Of a stretch of 64,000 bases of DNA, positions 58,054 through 64,000 are shown piece by piece. The notes beneath the pieces were generated by a model that worked only from the letters and a program-made list of their open reading frames with translations, did no database searches and was not told the DNA's origin. Both the position numbers and the translations under genes were made by a program. Each line of letters begins with the position of its first letter. Within the stretch, counting starts at the first letter, position 1. Origin of the DNA: Methylorubrum thiocyanatum (GTDB lineage Bacteria; Pseudomonadota; Alphaproteobacteria; Rhizobiales; Beijerinckiaceae); assembly GCA_014138645.1 (NCBI GenBank), contig JACJIB010000003.1, forward strand, positions 310,001-374,000, in the 5' to 3' direction.

Positions 58054-58149
58054 GGAAAATAAGCTTAACCGGCCATTAGGGTTAACGCTCTATCACCCCG
58101 TCATCGGTACGGCGCAAGCGCCGGCCGTGGCATTGGGGGGGAGGACGAC

Positions 58150-58998
58150 ATGACCGGCATCTGCGGCGGGGCTTCGGACCGGCCTGGAACGGTCCGGACA
58201 CGGCGCCTGCTCGCTCTGGCCGTGATCGGCCTCGGCCTCGCCGGCTGCCAGAGCCGCTCGCCGGAGACGACGGGCTCCATCGGCGGGCTCAACCTCCTCG
58301 GCACGAGCCGCCCCGAGCGCTCGCCCCGCGCCGAGATCGACGCGCTTGCGGCGCGTTACAATTCCGACCCGAGCGATGTGCGCAACGCCATGCGCTATGC
58401 CGCGGCGCTGCGGGCGACCGACCAGAAATCCCAGGCCGCGGCGGTGCTGCAGCAGGTCGCCCTGCGCAACCCGAAGGACAAGGCGGTGCTCGCCGCCTAC
58501 GGCAAGAGCCTTGCCGATGCCGGCCGCTACCAGGAGGCCAGCGAAGTTCTCCAGAACGCCCACAGCCCGGCCCAGCCCGATTGGCGCGTGCTCTCGGCGC
58601 AAGGCATGGTGGCCGACGAGACCGGCGACCACGCCCGAGCGCAGAGCCTCTACGACGCCGCCCTCAAGATCGCGCCGAACGAGCCGCGGATCCTGTCGAA
58701 TCTCGGCTTGTCCTACGCACTCTCCCGCCAACTCGGCGAGGCCGAGACGACCCTGCGCCTCGCGGTCGCGCAGCCGAAGGCCGATGCGCGGGTGCGCCAG
58801 AACCTCGCCCTGGTGCTCGGGCTCAAGGGCCGCTACGACGAGGCGGAACGCGTGCTGGCCCAGGATCTCGGTCCGGCGGAAGCGGCGGCCAACGTGCAGG
58901 CCATCCGCGCCATGGCGGCCAAGCGGAGCGCGCCGAAGACGGCGCAGGCCGCCGAACCGACGCCGGGGCGGCAGCTCGCTCGGACGGCGATCCAGTAA
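58150..58998 (+). CDS. TPR lipoprotein, TadD-like
   Basis: The 282-residue protein has a lipoprotein signal with lipobox LAGC (about residue 35), then about five TPR units, such as AMRYAAALRATDQKSQAAAV, VLAAYGKSLADAGRYQEASE, GMVADETGDHARAQSLYDAA and ILSNLGLSYALSRQLGEAET. This is the plan of TadD, the pilotin-like part of Flp/Tad pilus machines. No other tad genes are here, so a general role in envelope assembly is equally possible. ATG at 58150 follows GAGGACGAC. Confidence 0.8.
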   Translation: MTGICGGASDRPGTVRTRRLLALAVIGLGLAGCQSRSPETTGSIGGLNLLGTSRPERSPRAEIDALAARYNSDPSDVRNAMRYAAALRATDQKSQAAAVLQQVALRNPKDKAVLAAYGKSLADAGRYQEASEVLQNAHSPAQPDWRVLSAQGMVADETGDHARAQSLYDAALKIAPNEPRILSNLGLSYALSRQLGEAETTLRLAVAQPKADARVRQNLALVLGLKGRYDEAERVLAQDLGPAEAAANVQAIRAMAAKRSAPKTAQAAEPTPGRQLARTAIQ

Positions 58999-59198
58999 GC
59001 CCTGGGCCGGTTCCACGAAAGTTCTCGCCTTCCGACCTTGACGAATCCGGCGCAACTCCCCTATAGGCTCGCCACTCCCATAGGACTCCGCCGGTATCGA
59101 TTGTCGCGAGGGTTCGACGCCCTCGGCGCGAGAGCCGTGTGGCATTGCCGAAACGCCTCAGCGCCGAGACCCGGCCTAACGTTGACAGGACTGTAACG

Positions 59199-59504
59199 AT
59201 GTCGCGTCGCTGCGAACTCACGGGCAAGGCCGTCCAGGTCGGTCACCTCGTGAGCCACTCGAACCGGAAGACCAAGTGCCGGTTCCTGCCGAACCTCTGC
59301 AACGTCACGCTGCAGTCGGACGCCCTCAACCGCCGCGTCCGTCTCCGCGTGACCGCCCACGCGCTGCGCTCGGTCGAGCACCGCGGCGGCCTCGACGCCT
59401 TCCTCATCAAGGCGCGCGAGATCGAGCTGTCGCAGACCGCTCGCCTGCTCAAGCGCGACATCGAGAAGAAGATCGCCGAGACCGCGACGCCCGCCGCCGC
59501 GTAA
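59199..59504 (+). CDS. rpmB: 50S ribosomal protein L28
   Basis: L28 is a protein of the large ribosomal subunit. The 101-residue product starts [20 protein letters not shown] and has [20 protein letters not shown] and [20 protein letters not shown], the alphaproteobacterial form with an extended C-terminal helix ([15 protein letters not shown]). ATG at 59199 follows ACAGGA; the open frame upstream to 59139 is not conserved. It is monocistronic, with a terminator about 50 bp downstream. Confidence 0.97.
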   Translation: MSRRCELTGKAVQVGHLVSHSNRKTKCRFLPNLCNVTLQSDALNRRVRLRVTAHALRSVEHRGGLDAFLIKAREIELSQTARLLKRDIEKKIAETATPAAA

Positions 59505-59553
59505 CGCGCCCGGGCCCATAGCGGCCCGCGCTTCTTCCAGAACCGAATCGGGA

Positions 59554-59590
59554 GGCCACCGGATGCGCAGCGCGCGCCCGGTGGCCTTTT
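59554..59590 (+). terminator. Rho-independent terminator after rpmB
   Basis: GGCCACCGG (59554-59562) pairs with CCGGTGGCC (59578-59586), with further pairing of GCGC inside the loop, followed by TTTT (59587-59590). It lies 50 bp after rpmB and 26 bp before the transporter start. Confidence 0.85.
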
Positions 59591-59615
59591 CCGTTGCGCG
59601 AGACACACGCTGCCG

Positions 59616-60545
59616 ATGACGGCGCTCACCCTCATCATTCCGATCTTCGGCCTCGTTCTGGTCGGCTGGATCGCCTCGCTCACGGGGATCATCTCGGAGC
59701 GGGTCGGCGACGGCCTGTCGGAATACGTCTTCTCGCTCGCGGTGCCGGCCCTCATCGTCTCGACGCTGACGCGGCCGGGCCTGTCGGGCGAGATCGCCTG
59801 GGGCTACTGGGCGAGCTATTTCGGCGGCGCGGCCATCGCCTGGGCCACCGGCTCGCTGATCGGGCGCCGCACCGAGGGCGTGGACCGGCGCGGCGCCGTG
59901 CTGCACGGCTTCGCCGCGAGCCAGTCGAACACCGTCTTCGTCGGCGTTCCGATGATCCTCCAGGCCTATGGCGAGGCCGGGGCCTTCCCGCTGTTCATGC
60001 TCCTCGCCGTCCATCTGCCGCTGATGATGGGCGCGGCGACCTTCCTGATCGAATCGGAGGGTGGGCGCCCGCTCGGCCACCGTCTCACGTCGCTCGGCCT
60101 CGTGCTCGCCAAGAACCCGATCTTCCTGGCGCTCGCCGTCGGCATGGCGATGAAGGCGACGGGCCTCTCGCTCTCCGGCATCCCGAAAGCGCTGGTGGAT
60201 TCCCTCGGCGGCACCGCCTCGACCTGCGCGCTGATCGCCCTCGGCGCCGGCCTGACCCGCTATAAGGTGCTGCACGATCTGCCCGGCGCCAGCATCGTCG
60301 CGGCCCTGAAGCTCGGGCTGCACCCGCTCGCGGTCTATCTCTTAGCCTTTCACGTCTTCACCATGCCACCGGCCTATGCGGGCGTGGCCGTGCTGTTCGC
60401 GGCGATGCCGGTGGGCATCAACGCCTATCTGCTCGCCGCCCGCTACAAGAGCGAACAGGGCTTGGTGGCCGCCGCCGTGCTGGTCTCGACGCTGGCCGCG
60501 ACGGCGACCACCGTCGGCTGGCTGATGCTGCTCGGACGGGGATAA
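59616..60545 (+). CDS. AEC (auxin efflux carrier) family transporter
   Basis: The 309-residue membrane protein has about ten helices in two halves, beginning LTLIIPIFGLVLVGWIASLT. Family features include LSEYVFSLAVPALIVSTLTR, SQSNTVFVGVPMILQAYGEA (conserved N-F-G-xP-like bend), VLAKNPIFLALAVGMAMKAT and ALIALGAGL. AEC carriers export or import organic anions such as malonate or malate in bacteria; the substrate is unknown here. It is 110 bp ahead of lysK on the same strand but has no functional link to it. Confidence 0.88.
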   Translation: MTALTLIIPIFGLVLVGWIASLTGIISERVGDGLSEYVFSLAVPALIVSTLTRPGLSGEIAWGYWASYFGGAAIAWATGSLIGRRTEGVDRRGAVLHGFAASQSNTVFVGVPMILQAYGEAGAFPLFMLLAVHLPLMMGAATFLIESEGGRPLGHRLTSLGLVLAKNPIFLALAVGMAMKATGLSLSGIPKALVDSLGGTASTCALIALGAGLTRYKVLHDLPGASIVAALKLGLHPLAVYLLAFHVFTMPPAYAGVAVLFAAMPVGINAYLLAARYKSEQGLVAAAVLVSTLAATATTVGWLMLLGRG

Positions 60546-60654
60546 CCGCCTTACGTTGACCCCGGCCCGCCCGCTCCATAGGTTGCCCGCTCTCGCGCCC
60601 CGGCCCGGATGGCCGGCGCGGCGCCTGTCCTGAACCCCGAAAAGCTCGCTTCCG

Positions 60655-62358
60655 ATGTCCGCGCCCCTCCGCCTCGACCCCGATATCCTGGAGGCCGCCG
60701 CCTCCGCCGCCGCCTGGCCGTTCGAGGAGGCGCGCAAGCTCGTGGCGCGGCTGGAGAAGAAGCCGAAGAGCGAGGTGCTGTTCGAGACCGGTTACGGCCC
60801 CTCGGGCCTGCCGCATATCGGCACGTTCGGCGAGGTCGCCCGCACCTCGATGGTGCGCCACGCCTTCCGCGTGCTGACCAACGACGCGGTGCCGACCCGG
60901 CTGATCGCCTTCTCGGACGACATGGACGGCCTGCGCAAGGTGCCGGACAACGTGCCGAACCGCGAGATGCTGCGCGATGCGCTCAACCTGCCGCTGACCA
61001 AGGTGCCCGACCCGTTCGGCACGCATGAGAGCTTCGGCGCGCACAACAACGCGGAGCTCCGCCGCTTCCTCGACGCCTTCGGCTTCGATTACGAGTTCCG
61101 CTCGGCCACCGAGTGCTATCGGTCGGGCGTCTTCGACGACACGCTGCGCCTCGTGCTGGAGCGCTACGACGCGGTGATGGCGATCATGCTGCCCTCGCTG
61201 CGGGCCGAGCGTTCGGCGAGCTACTCGCCGTTCCTGCCGATCCACCCGGTCACGGGCCACGTGATGCAGGTGGCGATCGACGAGGTGCGCCCGAGCGCCG
61301 GCACCATCGTCTGGCGCGACCCGGCGACGAACGAGGTCTACGAGACGCCGGTGACCGGCGGCCACGTCAAGCTGCAATGGAAGCCCGATTGGGCCATGCG
61401 CTGGGTGGCGCTCGGCGTCGATTACGAGATGGCGGGCAAGGACCTGATCGATTCGGTCAAGCTCTCGGGCCAGATCGCACGGGCCCTGGGGGCGGAACCG
61501 CCCGAGGGCTTCAATTACGAGCTGTTTCTCGACGAAAAAGGCCAGAAGATCTCGAAGTCGAAGGGCAATGGCCTGACCATCGACGAGTGGCTGACCTATG
61601 CCACGCCCGAGTCGCTCGCGCTGTTCATGTACAACAAGCCGCGCGAGGCCAAGCGCCTGTTCTTCGATGTGATTCCGCGCCACGTCGACGAATACGACAA
61701 CTTCCTCGGCCGCTTCGCCGGCCAGGAGGCGAAGCACCGGCTCGGCAACCCGGTCTGGCATCTGCACGCGGGCGCGCCGCCGGCGGTCGAGACCATCGAC
61801 GAGGCCGGCACCACGCTGTCCTTCGGCATGCTCTTGAACCTCGTGGCGGTGGCCAATGCCGAGGACGAGGCGGTGCTGTGGGGCTTCATCCGCCGCTACG
61901 CGCCGAATGTCGGGCCGGAGACGCATCCGCGACTCGCCGGTCTCGTGACCCGGGCGCTCGCCTATTACCGGGACTTCGTGCGGCCGCAGAAGCAGTACCG
62001 CGCGCCCACCGAGGAAGAAGCCGCGGCCCTGCGCGATCTGTCCGAGACGCTCAAGGAGCACGAGGGCTCGACCGATCCGGAGGCGCTGCAGGCGGTGGTC
62101 TACGAGGTCGGCCGGCGCCACTTCCCCGACCTGTCGGGCAAGGCCAAGAGCCCGGACGGGCGGCCCGGCGTGTCGAAGACGTGGTTCGCCTCGATCTACA
62201 ACGTGCTGTTCGGCGAGGCGCAGGGCCCGCGCTTCGGCTCGTTCATCGCGCTCTACGGCGTGGCCGGCACGCGGGCGCTGATCGAGAAGGCGCTGAGCGG
62301 CGCGCTGGTGGCCGAACATGCGGCCTTCCTCGACAGCCGCAAGGCCGCGGCGGAGTGA
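60655..62358 (+). CDS. lysK: Class I lysyl-tRNA synthetase
   Basis: This enzyme charges tRNA-Lys with lysine and ATP. The 567-residue protein is class I: the HIGH-type motif [17 protein letters not shown] and the KMSKS-type [16 protein letters not shown], with no class II motifs. Features such as [32 protein letters not shown] and [20 protein letters not shown] match archaeal-type LysRS, which many Alphaproteobacteria use in place of the class II enzyme. No second copy is seen in this window. A toxin-antitoxin pair on the opposite strand follows 57 bp later. Confidence 0.96.
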   Translation: MSAPLRLDPDILEAAASAAAWPFEEARKLVARLEKKPKSEVLFETGYGPSGLPHIGTFGEVARTSMVRHAFRVLTNDAVPTRLIAFSDDMDGLRKVPDNVPNREMLRDALNLPLTKVPDPFGTHESFGAHNNAELRRFLDAFGFDYEFRSATECYRSGVFDDTLRLVLERYDAVMAIMLPSLRAERSASYSPFLPIHPVTGHVMQVAIDEVRPSAGTIVWRDPATNEVYETPVTGGHVKLQWKPDWAMRWVALGVDYEMAGKDLIDSVKLSGQIARALGAEPPEGFNYELFLDEKGQKISKSKGNGLTIDEWLTYATPESLALFMYNKPREAKRLFFDVIPRHVDEYDNFLGRFAGQEAKHRLGNPVWHLHAGAPPAVETIDEAGTTLSFGMLLNLVAVANAEDEAVLWGFIRRYAPNVGPETHPRLAGLVTRALAYYRDFVRPQKQYRAPTEEEAAALRDLSETLKEHEGSTDPEALQAVVYEVGRRHFPDLSGKAKSPDGRPGVSKTWFASIYNVLFGEAQGPRFGSFIALYGVAGTRALIEKALSGALVAEHAAFLDSRKAAAE

Positions 62359-62415
62359 GTTGGCGCGGGGCGGTGGGAGGGTAAGCCGCGCTCTCGCCCT
62401 CCCTTCGCCCGATCC

Positions 62416-62835
62416 TCATACCGCCCAGGGATTGATGATCGCGACACCGGTCGGCTCGAAATCGGCAACGTTCCGGGTCACGACCGACATCCCGTGCACG
62501 AGTGCTGTCGCGGCAATGAACGCATCGCGCTCGCTTCGCCGGTCGGGAACGTGCAACCGGGCGCACCGCCGAGCGACGGCGACATCGACCGGCAGCGTCC
62601 GGCTGGAAAACTCCGGCAGAACGTTCTTTTCCAGCCAAGCGCGAAGCACCGAGCCTTGGGCAGCATCCTTTCGCTCAAGCGCAAGGATGCCGAGTTCCAG
62701 TTCCAAGATCGTCACGGCTGACAGGAACAGCGCGCTGGCATCGACCGTCTTCTCGAAAGCGGCGACACCGGGATCGGCCCGGCCGGAGCGGACCTTCCGC
62801 AACTCGGACACGACGCAGGTGTCGAGGACGTACAT
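62416..62835 (-). CDS. vapC: VapC-type PIN-domain toxin
   Basis: The 139-residue PIN-domain RNase has the acidic triad: Asp5 in YVLDTCVVSELRK, Glu in TILELELGILALER and Asp in ERDAFIAATALVHGM, plus VVTRNVADFEPTGV near the end. In this family it cleaves tRNA or rRNA. The start codon overlaps the antitoxin stop by one base (TGATG). It lies convergent with lysK. Confidence 0.92.
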   Translation of the reverse strand: MYVLDTCVVSELRKVRSGRADPGVAAFEKTVDASALFLSAVTILELELGILALERKDAAQGSVLRAWLEKNVLPEFSSRTLPVDVAVARRCARLHVPDRRSERDAFIAATALVHGMSVVTRNVADFEPTGVAIINPWAV

Positions 62836-63089
62836 CAGGAGAAATCGGCCGGTCGGCTTGCGATGTTCGCGCGCGGAGGCTCGAAATCGATCTCCGCGGC
62901 GCCCGGCATGTCCAGGGCTTCAGCGATGCTGCGCCGCTGCCTCGTCAGCCGTCGATATTCCTCGATGCTCAACAGAACATGGGCAGGTTTACCGCGGTCG
63001 GTGATGAACACGGGACCGTTCTCCGCGGCCTTCTTGGCACGGCTCACGTCCTGATTCAGCTCGCGGCTGGAGAGTGTCGTGATGGTCAT
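62835..63089 (-). CDS. vapB: Phd/YefM-type antitoxin
   Basis: This 84-residue antitoxin has the Phd/YefM DNA-binding N-terminus (SSRELNQDVSRAKKAAENGP, VFITDRGKPAHVLLSIEEY) and a C-terminal toxin-binding tail (DMPGAAEIDFEPPRANI). It neutralises the PIN toxin encoded directly downstream and should repress the operon through the repeated half-sites just upstream of its start (63116-63147). Gene order antitoxin-toxin with a one-base overlap is standard. Confidence 0.92.
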   Translation of the reverse strand: MTITTLSSRELNQDVSRAKKAAENGPVFITDRGKPAHVLLSIEEYRRLTRQRRSIAEALDMPGAAEIDFEPPRANIASRPADFS

Positions 63090-63115
63090 GAGGGCACCCG
63101 CATAACGCGCGATCA

Positions 63116-63147
63116 GGATGTAGGTTTGTTACTACATCCTAGATGTA
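63116..63147 (-). promoter_or_regulatory. Operator array for the vapBC-type operon
   Basis: Three copies of the half-site GATGTA in alternating orientation occur at 63117-63122, 63133-63138 (as TACATC) and 63142-63147. They form GGATGTAG-N8-CTACATCC (63116-63139) and TACATC-CTA-GATGTA (63133-63147). The array begins 27 bp before the antitoxin start, as expected of a Phd-type autoregulatory operator. Confidence 0.7.
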
Positions 63148-63211
63148 AGAACAATCTCGCCCAGCAGGAGACGGTACGGATCGTGGGCCTGAGCGTTCCG
63201 GCTGCGACGCA

Positions 63212-63601
63212 TCAGCGTCGCCGCGTTCCAGCGTCCAATCCCGCCGCCAGTCCGATGCCGACGGCGTAGGCGACTACGTTCCAGACAGAAAAGATGCGGC
63301 CTAGCAGCAGCTGACCCGCCAGCGTGCGGCGGAACGCATCGAGCTCCGGTGTGTGAACGAGGCGGAACAGCTCCACCAGCACCGCGAGCGCCAGGGCGAC
63401 GGCGGCGAGCCGACCGGTCGCGGCGCGCGGGCGGACGAGGGCGACGAGCCCGTAGACCATCGCGCCCCACAGCACCGAGCCCGCATACTTCATGACCTCC
63501 CGCGGCAGGCCGAGCGGCAGGAGGCGCACGCCGATGCCGGCCGCGATCACGATCAGGATGGCGGCCAGCAGGCCGAGGCGGCGGGTCTGGGGGCTCGGCA
63601 T
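63212..63601 (-). CDS. DUF2809-like small integral membrane protein
   Basis: The 129-residue protein begins MPSPQTRRLGLLAAILIV at an ATG at 63601 and has four membrane helices, including YAGSVLWGAMVYGLVALV, LAAVALALAVLVELFRLVH and VWNVVAYAVGIGLAAGLD. The internal motif VELFRLVHTPELDAFRRTLA and closing GRIFSVWN match what I recall of DUF2809, a family of unknown function. An upstream frame to 63715 is unlikely as it crosses into the prfB start. Confidence 0.75.
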   Translation of the reverse strand: MPSPQTRRLGLLAAILIVIAAGIGVRLLPLGLPREVMKYAGSVLWGAMVYGLVALVRPRAATGRLAAVALALAVLVELFRLVHTPELDAFRRTLAGQLLLGRIFSVWNVVAYAVGIGLAAGLDAGTRRR

Positions 63602-63677
63602 GAGGGCGCGGCGGTTTACAGGGCGGGAACCGCCCGGTATCACCCCCGGCCACACCGACATACGAGTTTCACACCAG

Positions 63678-64000
63678 ATGCGCGCCGAGATCGAGCAGGC
63701 CTCGGATGCCGCCAAGCAGTCTATAGGGCTGCTGAGGAGGCATCTTTGACTGGGACACCGTCGATAAACGCCTCGCGGAGCTGAACGCCGCGTCCGAGAA
63801 CCCCGACCTCTGGAACGATCCGGAGGCCGCGCAGAAGGTCATGCGCGAGCGTCAGGAGCTCGACGAGGCCGTCACCGCGATCAAGAAGCTCGAGCAGGAT
63901 CTCGAGGACGCCGTGACGCTGATCGAACTCGGCGAGATGGAGGGCGACCAAGCCTCCATCACCGAGGGCGAGAACGCGATCAAGGCGGTCGAGAAGGAGG
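63678..64000 (+). CDS. prfB: Peptide chain release factor 2 (N-terminal part, programmed +1 frameshift)
   Basis: RF2 ends translation at UAA and UGA. The first 23 codons (MRAEIEQASDAAKQSIGLL then RRHL) end at an in-frame TGA at 63747-63749. A +1 shift on CTT-TGA lets reading continue with DWDTVDKRLAELNAASENPD and PDLWNDPEAAQKVMRERQEL, the standard RF2 N-terminal domain, up to the window edge. The conserved recoding signal is described separately. The catalytic GGQ and SPF motifs lie outside the window. The gene is not broken; the internal stop is autoregulatory. Confidence 0.96.
63735..63750 (+). promoter_or_regulatory. prfB programmed +1 frameshift site
   Basis: An internal Shine-Dalgarno AGGAGG (63735-63740), a 3-base spacer, CTT (63744-63746) and TGAC (63747-63750) form the canonical RF2 recoding signal. 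When RF2 is scarce, the ribosome slips from CTT to TTT and reads GAC next. Confidence 0.95.

Noticed and set aside
63492..63749. 85-codon frame ending at the TGA at 63749
   Set aside because: Only its last 23 codons are coding; they are the zero-frame start of prfB, which continues by +1 frameshift.

Overview
This 64 kb window is chromosomal DNA of very high GC content from an alphaproteobacterium. Gene content and protein style point to the Methylobacterium/Methylorubrum (M. extorquens-like) group: a class I lysyl-tRNA synthetase, a Sinorhizobium-type phospholipid N-methyltransferase, an alphaproteobacterial sigma-32 promoter in front of dnaK, an FdhF/YdeP-type molybdopterin oxidoreductase like the FDH4 of methylotrophs, and Rhizobiales-style dispersed palindromes. 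No tRNA, rRNA, CRISPR array, prophage or intact insertion sequence was seen.

Layout. 0-17 kb: a truncated AsmA-like gene, the two subunits of a 3-oxoacid CoA-transferase (scoAB), a metal-uptake module (DUF2946-like, PepSY and TonB-dependent receptor), guaA, an esterase, a 5-methylcytosine rRNA methyltransferase that appears to start at CTG, a ketopantoate reductase, and two tandem paralogous secreted proteins. 17-32.7 kb: guaB diverges from the distal half of the dcw cluster (ftsW, murG, murC, murB, ddl, ftsQ, ftsA, ftsZ), followed by lpxC and bamD. Two toxin-antitoxin modules sit inside the dcw run: a RelE/XRE pair in antisense orientation between murC and murB, and hicAB between murB and ddl. 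32.7-41.4 kb: a GT14-type glycosyltransferase, recN, several small unknown genes, a free-standing sigma-70 region 1.1-like protein beside a decayed gene, and the formate dehydrogenase-like oxidoreductase. 41.4-46.5 kb: heat-shock-controlled dnaK/dnaJ separated by a strong terminator, pmtA, a MITE-like palindrome, and a His-rich secreted protein. 46.5-53.3 kb: a nucleoside-salvage operon (cdd-pnp-deoC-deoA) and a lipid A/Kdo operon (DUF374 acyltransferase-waaA-lpxK), both on the minus strand. 53.3-64 kb: a metallophosphoesterase, an atypical single-domain response regulator, a double cold-shock-domain protein with a Gly-rich disordered linker, an M17 aminopeptidase, a TPR lipoprotein, rpmB, an AEC transporter, class I lysK, vapBC with a clear operator array, and the start of prfB with its programmed +1 frameshift.

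Much of the window serves envelope biogenesis and division: peptidoglycan precursors (MurB, MurC, Ddl, MurG), divisome (FtsW, FtsQ, FtsA, FtsZ), lipid A (LpxC, LpxK, WaaA), outer-membrane assembly (BamD) and phosphatidylcholine synthesis (PmtA). Purine supply is covered by GuaA and GuaB. The least explained items are the region 1.1-like protein, the paralogous secreted pair, the His-rich protein, the hairpin covering the murG ribosome-binding site, and the toxin-antitoxin modules lodged among essential genes. All functional calls come from reading the sequence and from memory of the families; no search was run.
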